Source of the DNA: Epiperipatus broadwayi
Taxonomy: Eukaryota > Onychophora > Udeonychophora > Euonychophora > Peripatidae
NCBI GenBank assembly: GCA_028023455.1
Contig: JAQFVV010000027.1
Coordinates: 4,957,845 to 5,021,844 of the forward strand
Length of the DNA stretch: 64,000 bases
Direction of reading: 5' to 3'
Positions 33,373 to 43,655 of the stretch are shown here, one piece after another (the first letter of the stretch is position 1; every line of letters begins with the position of its first letter). The notes beneath the pieces were generated by a model. The model did no database searches. It saw nothing but the letters and a program-made list of their open reading frames with translations, and was not told the origin of the DNA. The translations under genes and the position numbers were made by a program.

Positions 33373-33565
33373 TTCTGGTTCTTAATATTTTATGTACTGC
33401 CTTTTATTCTTTTCAGAGGGAAACTTTTCTTTCTGATATACTTAAGATCATATCTAATTGTACGTTTCCAATGTATTCTATTCTTTGCCATATCTTCTCA
33501 ATGAAAATAATTGTTATTACATTTTTTTAGAATAACTTTGAGTTAATACTGATAACATAGACTGG
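33373..33565 (-). mobile_element. LINE J C-terminal fragment
   Basis: Nearly collinear with 23420-23620 (aaacttttctttctgatata, ctaattgta, atgtattctatt, gaaaataattgttatta). Read on the minus strand it contains QRIEYIGN and ISERKVSL-like pieces of the family J C-terminus. The plus frame 33310-33504 is an antisense shadow. Confidence 0.65.
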
Positions 33566-33694
33566 GTCTATTAATAACTTTTATTAGTTATTCATTAGAC
33601 TAGAGATTATCCACTTAATGAATAATGTTTCTGAAATGTAATTATCATTACACTACTCTCAAACAAGGTAGGGACTGATTTCTATCCACTTTAA

Positions 33695-33835
33695 ATACCT
33701 TTTGGAGGTGTGTACTCACAAACATGTGACCAAAGTCATGTAAAAAAAACATGTATGATCCCCAAGATGCACATTTTATGCTGAATTAGCATTCATCAGT
33801 TGGCCCAGATCTCAATCTCTTATACATACCTTTAT
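33695..33835 (-). repeat. Repeat family B, partial minus copy
   Basis: catgtatgatccccaagatg, attttatgctgaattagcat, tcatcagttggcccagatct and tcttatacatac correspond to the centre of B in reverse. Confidence 0.6.
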
Positions 33836-33837
33836 TA

Positions 33838-33980
33838 TTATTCAATATATATAGGTAGCCAATTACTACAGTTTAATTGATGTGTTAAACCTGCTCTCAC
33901 ATTGGTACATGTCAAAGTTATGATGGCAAAAAGTTTGACACTTATAATTTAAACTGTAGTAATTGATCATCTATCTAAAC
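33838..33980. repeat. Repeat family C copy in an 18 bp hairpin
   Basis: Inverted ends caattactacagtttaa at about 33859 and ttaaactgtagtaattg at about 33949. Inside is the C block gtcaaagttatgatggcaaa and gtttgacacttataat. Confidence 0.6.
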
Positions 33981-34189
33981 TGAACAATAAGAGAGATGTT
34001 TAATAGATTGGATACATCTCTCTCATGAGAAGCATGTTCAAGTTTAGCATAAAATAGCCTTTTAGAATGTCATGCATTGATCATCTATTTTACAGGTCCA
34101 GTCCAAAGAACATGTAACTGGACAATAGTGAATTCTATAGTATCATACTTATTGATTGCTTTATTATTTTGTCATTATATTTTTGCAAT
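33981..34189. other. Unassigned
   Basis: Nothing recognised. Confidence 0.4.
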
Positions 34190-35100
34190 TTTACAGAACA
34201 TCCTTCAATGAAATTTTTGTAATGCCATTAGGTTATGTTGAGAGGATAGCCAGATCTCACTTCCACATAGTAAATTAAGTAAAATAGTTCAGCTTTGTGT
34301 AAGACTAAGTTAGTTTCAGTAATTATTTTCCTGTAATAAAATACCCCATTTTTGAACTTATTTAATGCAATAGCAGTATAATGGAGTCTTACCTCATCAT
34401 TTAAGTCCACCTTTCTGTTTATTTTGCTATCAAGATATTTAAACTGTTTTATATTCTCAAGTTGATAATCATCCTAAAGAAACATTGCTGATGATTTTTC
34501 TTCTGCCACTGATGACTAATAAAAGACTTGAGATTTTTTTTAATATTAATTATTAAACCAAGTTCTTTATATGTTTAAACAGAAGTAAAACTCTCTATAC
34601 AGTCACGCCACTTGTGCAGGCAAGAGTAGTCAATGGATTCAGAAAGGTTTGGGCATAAAATCCCTATCTACTGCCTACTCATTCAACATCCCCAGAATAG
34701 TTTCTAACTTGTGCCTTTCATCAGTGAGGAGCCTTAAATATGAGAGCACTGCACCTAGATCTTAGGATTAATGCAACCCTCCAGCAGCCACCTTTTACCT
34801 TATTACCTAACTATAAAACTCTGGCTTGTATTGAGTGACACTATCATATGGAGAGTTTTGCTTCTATGGAAACAGCTTGTGGCAACATAAAGAATTGGTG
34901 ATTATGTGATGTCTTTATATGTTACATTCAAAACATGAAGTACATCTTCCAAATTGGCAAAAATAGCACAATCGTCCATATAATGTAAATCCAGAATCCA
35001 AGAAGATGAAGTTATTGTTCTGCTTTTAATTATTTTAAATTTAATTCCGCTACCAAATAAAAGCTGATGGTAAAGAAAAATGTTTATGTACTTCATCCAA
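34190..35100 (-). mobile_element. LINE J RT fragment split by foldback A
   Basis: The minus-strand frame at 35096-34902 holds LDLHYMDDCAIFANLEDVLH, the catalytic box region (YMDD for YADD). The minus frame at 34410-34228 holds DLNDEVRLHYTAIALNKFKN and TETNLVLHKAELFYLIYYVE, the post-RT block equal to TLAIYKTVILPHLLYGSKTW of the 10.5 kb copy. Between them lies an inserted foldback A (34576-34915). Without it the two pieces are in the order and spacing expected for one LINE. Confidence 0.75.
34576..34915. mobile_element. Foldback A inserted in LINE J
   Basis: Left arm aacagaagtaaaactctcta, cacgccacttgtgcaggcaa, gaggagccttaaatatgaga, gcaaccctccagcagccacc. It joins a short right arm, cactatcatatggagagttt, tggaaacagcttgtg, gtgattatgtgatgtcttta. 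The interior is deleted. Confidence 0.75.
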
Positions 35101-35414
35101 CATTATGGAATTGGTCTTTGGAATGGTTTTTAAGCAATGTAAACAGATATCAAGATATGATACGCTAAAACAAACAATTTATCAATAGATAACATGAACA
35201 TTTACTGCATTTAAAAATAAAAATACTATTTTTAGAATAATACTAATAAAACCCCGAAAAATATGAAAATAAAAAAATTACAATAGGAAATAATAATCTT
35301 AATTAGAAATAGATAACTATAATTTCCCCCCAATTACAAATAACATTTTAAATTTAGACTCACTATGTAATTAATCCGATATTCAAATGTTAAAGAATTT
35401 ATTTATTTATAAAT
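35101..35414. other. AT-rich, nothing recognised
   Basis: No repeat or frame. Confidence 0.45.
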
Positions 35415-35625
35415 TTAAACACTAAGCATTAATTGTATATATGTGTGGAGATGATAATCTGGGGCAACTGACGAGTGCTGGTTTAGTACGAAATACGAAT
35501 ATTGGTGATTATTTACCTTTTAACATGTGTGTGATCAAGTGTGTCAGCAGTATGAGATAGCGTGAATAGTTGAGAATCGTGTGAAAGTCTGAGTTTAAAC
35601 CCCCTATATATTACACATTGAAGTG
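35415..35625 (+). repeat. Repeat family B copy
   Basis: tatatgtgtggagatgataa, gacgagtgctggtttagtac, aacatgtgtgtgatcaagtg, gtgaaagtctgagtttaaac and the ccccctat end. Confidence 0.7.
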
Positions 35626-36635
35626 CAGGTATGAAAAAGCCTGTACTGTAGAAAAAAATCCATATATTAAACAAAACAAATTAAATTAGTACTAGTAAAT
35701 ATATATAAACAGGAGCTAGGAAAAAACAAAATAATATAAAATCAAATTAGGTTTAATTTTAACCTTACTCAGAAACGTTAGTAACTATTTAACGGAAAAA
35801 TAAATTTGCTATTTTTTAAATATTTTCCAATAGTAAATCTATTGCGTTTTATAATAGTTTATATATAGTGTATAGCAGGAAAATGTGACAGGGTAACTTT
35901 TAACATATATTCGATAAATACTTTAAAGATATATTAACAAAAATAGGAAAGCATGAGTGGGGGGGGCTAATTTCCAGTGTCTGAAAAGTAACAAAATTTC
36001 TACCCTCACGACTTTGATGCCATCCACTTCAAATAAATATCTTAGTTATTAATCCTAATCGTTTATTAGGTTAGAGATTATTATATTATATTTAGTTCAG
36101 ATGTCTTCTAATTATTTTTAAATCCAGTTTGTTCTTTTAGATAGTTTTAGTCCAAAATTTTCTGTAGCCAAGTTGTAATAATCTAGGTAAAAGCTCTAAT
36201 AGAATTGGTAGAAAACGGGCACCTGCGATACATGTTAGTATAATTGGGGCTAATTTGTTGTTGCATTGTTATTATTATATGGTTCTTATGCGAATTTTCT
36301 GCTATATTTCTTGATATTATGCTATTAGCCCAATTTATCTTCTTCTTACTGAAATATTTTTTCTTCATTAATCGATATATTTTATATTTATGAGTCTTTT
36401 AATTATAGATTTATTGCCATTTCACAATATTTTATCATGTCAGCACTAACTTTCTATCATTTTATAAAATGTAAAATATTATTGTTCTTCTAAACAGATC
36501 ATTATATACATATTTATGTGATAGAGTAATCTGGAATTAACTTGTGATATCTTAACTTGTAAAGAGAGAAGATTGATTTGGAATATAAGAATCAGACTGA
36601 AGAAGAATGAAACTGAAGAAGTGAATTTAGAAAGA
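35626..36635. other. Unassigned
   Basis: AT-rich. The 61-codon minus frame at 36183-36368 (KKINWANSIISRNIAENSHK) is not recognised. A 7-G run lies near 35960. Confidence 0.35.
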
Positions 36636-36639
36636 GGAA

Positions 36640-36822
36640 TTAAATAAATATTTAGAATATGGAGAACCTAATATTGCAAATAGAATAATAAAATATGTAA
36701 GATATGCAGATGATATGGCTCTTACAATTGAGAATAAAAGTAATCTTCAGAACATGCTGAATAAATTGGATGCAGAAGGTGTAGAATATAAGCTGAAGAT
36801 TAATGTTGTTTCAGGGTTTATA
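36640..36822 (+). pseudogene. LINE RT catalytic-box fragment
   Basis: NRIIKYVRYADDMALTIENK, then LQNMLNKLDAEGVEYKLKIN. RYADD is motif C of a LINE RT, and LNKLDAEG..YKLKIN is the usual following helix (compare LLNKVNEEGKKYGLKIN-type sequence). The frame at 36715-36924 begins inside the motif and becomes foreign after about 36822, so the LINE is cut there. Family not assigned; the spacing resembles RTE. Confidence 0.7.
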
Positions 36823-36998
36823 ACACCACTATTCAACTGTCAACAGAGAAAACTATTTTTTTCCAATGCAGTGGAAAAAGTCCACTCCATACAACTGCTA
36901 ATTACAAAGCAGCATAGATTTTAAAATGTAAAATAATCACAATGCAGTTCAATGTTATTAAGTACCAAAGGTTATTTAAGATTTGGATTATACATATA

Positions 36999-37518
36999 TA
37001 TAATAAAATAGAAAATCATATAACATTACAATACTAGCCAAAAAAAATTAAAAAAAATTACTAAAATTTTTCCACTGCCATGGTCTCGTCTATTACCAAC
37101 TAGACCTTTTCAAGTAAAATGCAGCAAGATACATATAACATATATATACAAAACAAAATAACCCTTCCTATCATTCACTTCGAAACCAATTTTCTTTAAC
37201 ATCAATAAATGTCTTTGTTAGATTGATGGAAATAAAATGTTGTTTGACAATGAATAAGTTATCTTTTATAAAAGAAGTGAAATAAAAAGAAGAGTAAAAG
37301 AATCTCTGATGATCAATGTTTTTGAATCTGAGCCAGTCAATCTCATGAAGACATCCTTTGATGTTAAAGAAAGTTGGTTTTTGAAGTGAATGACTTAAAA
37401 GTTCCATTTGTTAATAAATAAAATTATGGTTATGGAAGAATTTTAATAAAATTTTGTAGTTGTTGTTGTTTTTTGGCTAGTATTATAATGTCATACGATT
37501 TTCTATTTTATTTATAAT
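36999..37518. mobile_element. 0.52 kb TIR (MITE-like) element
   Basis: Inverted termini of about 45 bp: left aataaaatagaaaatcatat, aacattacaatactagccaa; right ttggctagtattataatgtc, atacgattttctattttatt. A few mismatches. The 78-codon minus frame inside (37171-37407) shows no transposase motif, so a non-autonomous element is likely. Confidence 0.7.
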
Positions 37519-37699
37519 TATTGGTATAGCGTTAGGCAGTATTTAATTTTTTATATATGTGATAAAGATTTAATAAGTTAGTGGACTTCGAAAACAACGA
37601 TTATAAATAAAGGACTAAAACCTTTTTTTATAAATAGTTTGTTGATTCTTCTATGAAACTATTATTATTGTTATTATTATTTATTTGAGAGTTAATTAT
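37519..37699. other. Unassigned
   Basis: Nothing recognised. Confidence 0.4.
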
Positions 37700-38290
37700 T
37701 ATAAATCATCAGCATCATCATCAACCATTATCACTCTACTGCAGGATGAAGGTCTCTCCAAGTTCAACCCATCTCCGATCTTTAGCTTCTCTTTTCCACA
37801 TCACCCCTGCACACTTTCTTGTTTCATCCATCCATCCATAGAACATGTGGCCTCTTTCTGGGTCTTTTACAATCTCTTGGAATCTGGTTTAAGATTTCAA
37901 TTGTTCATATATTATCATCTCTTTTAGCAATGTGTCCAGCCCAACTCCACTTCAGTCTTTTAATTTTTTCAATGAAGTCAATAACACCTGTTTGTTCTCT
38001 TATCCATATATTGCATTTCCGATCTCTTCTTGTTACTCCCAACATGCATCTCTGAGTGATCTGAAGTCTTTATATTGCTCTTCTATTAAGTTTCCAAGTC
38101 TCAGATCAATAAGTAAGAACTGGTAAAACACATTTATTAAAAACCTTTCTTTTCAAACACATAGGCATATTTCCTTTTAGTATCAAGTTATTTCTATTAA
38201 AATGTGTGTGTGGGCTGTGTTTTGTTTTATATCTATGTATTATAATTATATAAGGTCTTGTCATGTTATTAAAGAGTATTCTTCCCAATT
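37700..38290 (-). mobile_element. RTE-type LINE 3' end
   Basis: The minus strand has RNNLILKGNMPMCLKRKVFN, KCVLPVLTY and LETW at 38170-38090, then the RRAI..QTSDHSE region, the GNMQYMDKRTNRCY-like block, and IERLKWSWAGHI.. to the ILQ.. end. The (GAT)n tail reads catcatcatcaaccattatc at about 37709. The plus frames 37685-37927, 37819-38055 and 37932-38126 are antisense shadows. Confidence 0.85.
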
Positions 38291-38397
38291 ACTATGACTT
38301 AAGCTATAGCCATTTTGGAAGATTTTACTAGTCACTGCTTATGGATGTTTTAATGTAGCAGTAACTTTTTTTTTTCTTTAAGAACTGCACAACTTAT

Positions 38398-38625
38398 AAA
38401 GGTTCACTGGCAATGGATGCCAGAAGGCTTGTGCATAAAATTCCTATCTAGTGTCTACTCATCCAATATCCCTAGACTAGTTTTTGGCAGAAGCCTTCCG
38501 GCATCCATTGATTACTTTGTTTGGCACTGAGTGGCACTACTGTATGGAGAGTTTTGCCTGTTTTAATAACAATAATGTGCTAGCATAAGAAATAGTGATC
38601 ATGTGATGTTTAGTGGTTTAACCTA
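38398..38625. repeat. Foldback A, internally deleted copy
   Basis: Left part gcaatggatgccagaaggct, ctactcatccaatatcccta, then directly tggcagaagccttccggcat, cactgagtggcactactgta, tggagagttttgcctgtttt, gaaatagtgatcatgtgatg. Confidence 0.8.
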
Positions 38626-38779
38626 ATTCTTACAGGTATTATAGAAGTTTTATCTTTTATAACTGTATCTGCAAAAATGGTCCATATTGAGGATTAGTTT
38701 CTGATTTATTGTTCATGGACATTAAAACAGAACAGTTTTTTCTTAGGGTCGGATTTGTTTGTACTTTTATTAGTTAAAA

Positions 38780-38828
38780 ATTAATCCAGGGATCTTTCGC
38801 TCGCCAGCAAAATGCTCTATCACTGATA
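38780..38828 (-). tRNA. tRNA-like fragment, pseudogene
   Basis: On the minus strand, CAGTGATAGAGCATTTTGCT, GGCGAGCGAAAGATCCCTGG. This resembles the D arm, anticodon arm and start of the T arm of an animal tRNA (Cys/Ala type). The 5' acceptor and a proper B box are absent. Not functional. Confidence 0.4.
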
Positions 38829-40087
38829 TATATATACCACTACATATATGTGTATAAACATTCGTACATCTATGCAAAATATTCTGCTGAAAGTAAATGC
38901 TATATATATATAATACCATTATTTAATTGTTGTTGTTTTTTTTTTTATGTTCGAAATGTCTAATGAAAAATGTTTCTCAATGGCGGTGGCGGAAGGATTT
39001 GATTCTCTGCCAACATCATTCTTGACGGTTATGAATTCGGAAATTATACGTCTAAAAAAAAAGTTGACGTGTAATATTTTTCTCTCTTTTTTTGATTGAG
39101 AGTCACTTTATTAAATGTTCTCGTTATTAATTAGAAATAATTAAGTAGTAAATAAATCTGATAGCATCTGTCCTTTAATTTAATTATATTTGTAGACTAT
39201 TTTATATTACTTTTTAATCGCAGGCACATTAAGAAAGGTGAGATTTGGTTCGTAAAAAAAATTGGTTAATGAAAACTGGGTATTCATTACTTTGAATCAA
39301 TTAGGAACGAATTCTGGTTATGTATAAATATAATATGACTAGAACTAAGACCCTTCCCCTTAATAACATTCTTGTTTTTACTTTTTAAACGTGTTTTATA
39401 TACTTACGTGTATATAAATGTGTATATAGTTATATTTCTTTGAGAGCTATTGTATAACAATCTTCATTAACAGATTGCTACTGTTATTATTAGTTCCGTC
39501 AAGTCGACAACATTGCCTCGTGATCGTCATATAAATGGATTTCTTTGAAATGATTAATTATCTGTTTGGGGTTTTGATGCTTCTAAACGAAATATATTTC
39601 ATGCAGTTTGGCACCACAGACTCGAGAACTAAAGTATCTAAATTGAAATTCACCTGTCATTTCTAGGGTTCAGATATCCATAACTTACCGAAGAACAAAC
39701 TATTCTATTATTTATTTAATATAACATTCGTAATGCATTATAGAATGCATCTATCTCATTGTTGGTCACCCTTTTACTCTTTCCCTACAATCATCTCATA
39801 ATACGTCCCAAATAATTTCAGTGTTAATTGCTTTGGGAGCGGGGACTGACGACACGGTACAATGAAAAACGCTACGTTTTGCAGGGTGTTCGAAATTATT
39901 TTAGAATAGTTTTCTGCAGAAAAGAACAAAAAACATTTCAAGATGTCAAACGAAGAGGCTTAAACTTCCCATCTCAAGATATCAAATAAATACGCTAAAA
40001 GATTAATGTGCGGTGTATGTGATATAATTTGTGTTTTGTAAATTGTTTTGTTCAATTATCACAATCTCATCTTTAAACATGCTTTTT
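38829..40087. other. Unassigned, CpG-containing
   Basis: More complex DNA than most of the window, but with no frame over 60 codons and no repeat match. Possible single-copy DNA. Confidence 0.4.
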
Positions 40088-40187
40088 GTCAAGCGTTGTT
40101 AGCTGAGAGGTCAGCGCAGCCGCCTTGCAAGCAAGTAGTTGGTTGCAGACGGTTGCTGCGGATTCGCCTCCCAGCCGATGCTATGAC
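40088..40187 (+). tRNA. tRNA-like cassette (TGC loop), second copy
   Basis: 100 bp, about 85 percent or more like 30032-30131 by eye. GTCAAGCGTTGTTAGCTGAG, CCGCCTTGCAAGC, ATTCGCCTCCCAGCC, CGATGCTATGAC, then ATATCG and an A run. It retains more CpG than the 30 kb copy, suggesting it is younger. The frame at 40048-40248 is chance. Confidence 0.65.
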
Positions 40188-41224
40188 ATATCGAAAAAAA
40201 AAAAACATGTTTTTAAAATTTTATTTCCTGAGTCATGCTCTTTTTTGATGACAGTTTATGAATAATAATGCTCTGCATGATTTTGTACAGTACTAACAGT
40301 TCTGGGGGTAAAAATCCATGAATTGCGTCCTGCATAATCTCCAAGGCAATAAAGCTGTTCGATTATTCTACTTATGTGATGATTATGAGAGAAAATATAA
40401 TGGAAAAATAAAAAAAAAAAGGAGAATTATTTAAAAGGTTATCTAATGCTCTAGTTAAGAAAAATTAAATACCCATTTACCAACCAATAATTTGATGGTT
40501 TGCTCGACCGTCTATGGATGATTAACCTAAACAAAAAATTCTGACCTTTTTAAAAAATCTTCAATTCTAAAATTTCAAACCCTAGATCATGGATGCAAAT
40601 TATTAAATATATTAACCACTCCACAATAAATCTTCAAAAATGATCTAATATCAGCCTAGTAATCTTCATTTATGCTACTAATTCCTATTTTACCCTAGAG
40701 GTGATGTCGTATTATAGTTATATATTGTTTTTATAGATACATTGTACAGAGGTGAAACAGACTAAATGGCAACTGAAGAGCAGAGCTTTTCCAGCAGACT
40801 CTATAGAAGAACAGGAAAAGAAAAGATATTACTCACCAGCCTTACCCATTGCTAGAGGATGGGGGATTTGAGAACTTTCCTATTTTTGTTCCAATCTTCT
40901 TAGCTAAAAATAAATAAATACCTATTTACTGAGCAATATTGCATTGATAACTGCATCAGGCAGATACTAAAAATAATCTGAAAAAAGACCAGATTCGAAC
41001 CCAGTCATGGGCAATATAAATAGACTACTATCACAAGGACTTTTACATATATTCTCAAATCACTCATAAGTATCTTGATCAGTAAAAGACCATTAGTAAG
41101 AATAATCCATTCTATGGAATGTCTGATAACAAGTCAATAAGAATACAGAGAAATTTTTTTTTAATCTGCTTGCAAAAAAGAAAAAACAAGATTTTAATAA
41201 ATAAACTGTTTATTGCTTTAAAGT
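40188..41224. other. Unassigned
   Basis: AT-rich; a slightly less AT-rich piece at 40740-40900 without a clear frame. Confidence 0.4.
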
Positions 41225-41460
41225 TTATAAGAAGTATGAGGACCAGAAGTGGCATGGGTTGGTTGTGGTCCATGGACTTGGAGCTCCAGAATCTGCCACT
41301 ATACCAATACATTGAATCACACCATTCAAAAATAACCTAATAGTTTATAATGCTTGAAAATTTGTAAAAAAGTTCAAACATTGGAATTGACTTCTGGACA
41401 GCGATCCTTGGACCATGGATTCCAGACCACTATCTAAACCATGCCCAGCCAAGATTTAAT
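41225..41460 (+). repeat. Family G repeat, two decayed units
   Basis: gtggtccatggacttggagc, tccagaatctgccactatac, then a second unit aaaaagttcaaacattggaa, cttggaccatggattccaga. These match the 46.7 and 57.9 kb arrays. The overlapping frames on both strands (41112-41340) are chance. Confidence 0.65.
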
Positions 41461-42003
41461 TTCCATGAAGGATAAAACTTTGATGAATAGTCCTTTGAAG
41501 CTGTCAAAAAAAATAGTCACACTCAGAAGTACTCAGAAGATGGATTATAGCCAATTTTGTCTTTAGTGGATTATCGAGCTTCATTGTAAGTTTTGGATGT
41601 TCTCACGCTGAATCTGGTTTCCTACAGATGAATGAGCATGAAGGAATCCAACTTCTGAATACTACTTTCTCAGGTAAGTATTTTATAATTAATCTAACGA
41701 AGATATTAGTTGTTATTTATTTTTAGATCATTGTGTTTCTGTTGTTAAACAGGAACTAGCATCTTTGGCCCATAAAGGCCTTGAGATGAGGCTGAAGACA
41801 TGGTATTATATATCTGCATGAACAGATGGTACTTATGATCAATGAACTGAGACCAAAACTTAATATCTCAGATTATTAAAATAGATAAATTATCTCAAAT
41901 ACCTGCCAAATGCTCTGCCAGATGTTTATATGACTGATGAGTAATATCACCATAAAACTTAAACTTTCTTTCCACTTCTCCTTATTTGTGTTGATTAATT
42001 ATA
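41461..42003. other. Unassigned
   Basis: No repeat or domain. tctcaggtaagtat at 41668-41681 is a textbook splice-donor sequence but stands alone. Confidence 0.35.
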
Positions 42004-42232
42004 TGTATATAATATACCATATACTCCTTCATTAACACTTTACAATGCAAATTTAACATATGATTTATATATGTATATGTATGGTTAGGTATTCATTGTA
42101 TATGTTTATATATTGTAGCTCTGATGATGACTGCAGGGCAGCTGAAACTGTAAGCAAGAAGAAATAAATCATATTTGAAATTGCAATGTAAAGTGCTAAT
42201 TAAGGAGTATATGGTATATTATATATAAAACT
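42004..42232 (+). mobile_element. Small hairpin element with hammerhead-like core
   Basis: Inverted arms of about 60 bp: left 42009-42068 (aatataccatatactccttc, attaacactttacaatgcaa) and right 42162-42232 (ttgcaatgtaaagtgctaat, taaggagtatatggtatatt). Between them lies a hammerhead-like core at 42121-42148. Its right part is related to the tail at 56525-56625, so it is likely PLE-derived or a retrozyme-like unit. Confidence 0.7.
42121..42148 (+). ncRNA. Hammerhead-ribozyme-like core
   Basis: CTGATGA at 42121-42127 is an exact match to the conserved box. A CTGC/GCAG stem with loop AGG follows, then GAAAC at 42144-42148. Unpaired bases remain at the stem base, so activity is uncertain. Confidence 0.6.
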
Positions 42233-42244
42233 TGAACTTGTGGG

Positions 42245-42600
42245 AAAATGGTGGCTTTGGTAAGGATCAGAAATGTCACCAATTACTGCTTTTGCATTTT
42301 GATAATTATTCTTTGTGATATGACAATCTATATCTTAATGATCCAGTGCTTTAATCACTATAGAAATACTTATAGTACTAAGTGCATTTTCATACTCCAC
42401 TAATCCAGAGCATAATGGCAGACTATATCCATTAATCCTTTCTATAACTTCTCTCAAAACTTGTATATTAACCACTATGGTAAAATCATTTTTAAAACAG
42501 GCTTGTTCTTTTGGTTGGTTTAAATTCAAAATTTCATATAGATAAGTTATAATTATCTTAGTAAAGATTTAAGGAGATGGGTTTGAATTCAGGATTTTTT
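42245..42600 (-). pseudogene. RTE-type RT fragment (motif A region)
   Basis: The minus frame 42335-42529 reads NIQVLREVIERINGYSLPLC, SGLVEYENALSTISISIVIK. This is the QVLREVIERSNEYSLPLCLGFVDYEKAF-type block of RTE RTs with the catalytic aspartate region changed (EYENAL for DYEKAF). Upstream EQACFKNDFTI equals the EQAGFR..FST motif. It continues into a degraded ALDHQDIDC. It is the same segment as 2465-2247, from another copy. Confidence 0.75.
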
Positions 42601-42680
42601 TAGTCTATTCATCCTCCACTCCATTTCAACCCACCAATACACATGACTATACATATACAAAAAAATACATGATCCTCAAT

Positions 42681-42814
42681 ATAAACAAAGGCAAAACTCT
42701 CCATACAGCAGTGCCACCCAGTGCCAACCACAGTAATCAGTGAATGCCAGAGGCTTGTCCATTGATTACTCAGGTTGGCACTGGGTGGCACTACTGTATG
42801 GAGAGTTTTGGGAT
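42681..42814. repeat. Foldback A hairpin joined to LINE F
   Basis: Inverted blocks aaaactctccatacagcagt/actgtatggagagtttt and gccacccagtgccaaccaca/gttggcactgggtggcac, with only about 30 bp between. LINE F begins directly after gagagttttg at about 42811. Confidence 0.85.
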
Positions 42815-43655
42815 GGTCAAGTTTTCATATGAGAGATGCAAAAAGTAAAAAAATGAAAATGTTTGGTAGATTGCAGTTTATGGATAATAAAAAAATAGCT
42901 AAAATAGTATTTAATTGGGTTGTGAGTAAATGGCAGGTAATAAGATGGGTGAGAAAATAATGTGGTATGCAAAAGATTTGGATAAAGAATTTATATCAGT
43001 ATATTTGTACAAAAGATGAGATGATTGTGTTAAGAGAATTAATGAGTGTTATAGTAGTATCGAATGGGATAAAAGAATAAATTTATTAATAAAGACTAGG
43101 GAGTTAGAGAGATGGAGAAATAGTATGGAGAGTAAAAAGAGTTTAAATATATATAGAAATAAACAGAATATTAGGTGTGACTTAATATATGATAATAGTA
43201 AGGAAAGTAGTTTACTGTTTAAGGCTCGAACGGGATCTTTAGCTACAAAAGAATATACATGTAAATGGAAAAATATGGGTGATTTATTTTGTAAATTATG
43301 TAAGGAAGGAATAGAAAATATTAGGCATTTGTTAATTGAATGTAAATGTTTAAAAACAGAAAGAGTACATATAATGAAGTTGTGGAAAAATAAATATGAA
43401 AAGAGTGATTATACAGAAAATGAATTATTGTTTTTTATGCTGGGTTTGGGAAAAGATAAGGGGGATTTAGATATAAAGGTTATAGAGTTGACAAAGATTA
43501 TGTTGTGGAAATGGGATAGAGCAGATTATGGGTAAATTTAGAGTGGGGAATGTAAAATAAAGTGGCTAACAGGTTTTATCTGGGCATAATTGCCAAGAGA
43601 TTCTTGATTTCGTTTAAGGAGAAGCCATAATACATCACATCACATCCATTGTCAA
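42815..43655 (+). mobile_element. LINE F 3' half with zinc knuckle
   Basis: This is the fullest copy of this LINE here. The RT itself is not present. Starts at about 42815 (GWSSFHMRDAK..), with stops until about 43020, then an open frame to 43535. It ends in a 3' UTR with ggcataattgccaagagatt, cttgatttcgtttaaggaga and the tail acatcacatcacat at about 43631-43646. Outer foldback A sequence resumes right after. Confidence 0.8.
43020..43535 (+). pseudogene. LINE F protein C-terminus, RT zinc-knuckle domain
   Basis: Open from about 43020; the first methionine giving 136 residues is at 43125. Upstream of it the frame reads CVKRINECYSSIEWDKRINL and TRELERWRNS. Counting from 43125: FKARTGSL at 32-39, then C56, C59, H68 and C73 in CKLCKEGIENIRHLLIEC, the CxxC..H..C zinc knuckle found after the RT in several LINE clades. 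Then ERVHIMKLWKNKYEKSDYTE and FMLGLGKDKGDLDIKVIELT. The end is MLWKWDRADYG. The knuckle probably binds element RNA or DNA. The frame is unusually clean beside its neighbours, suggesting a fairly young copy, but RT and endonuclease are missing. Confidence 0.8.

Noticed and set aside
37685-38126. Overlapping plus frames (SSASSSTIITLLQDEGLSKFN..)
   Set aside because: Antisense of the RTE 3' end; the same peptide recurs at 33159, 53818 and 60732 for the same reason.
41668-41681. Perfect splice donor tctcaggtaagtat
   Set aside because: No exon-like frame ending there and no acceptor partner; a chance match is likely.
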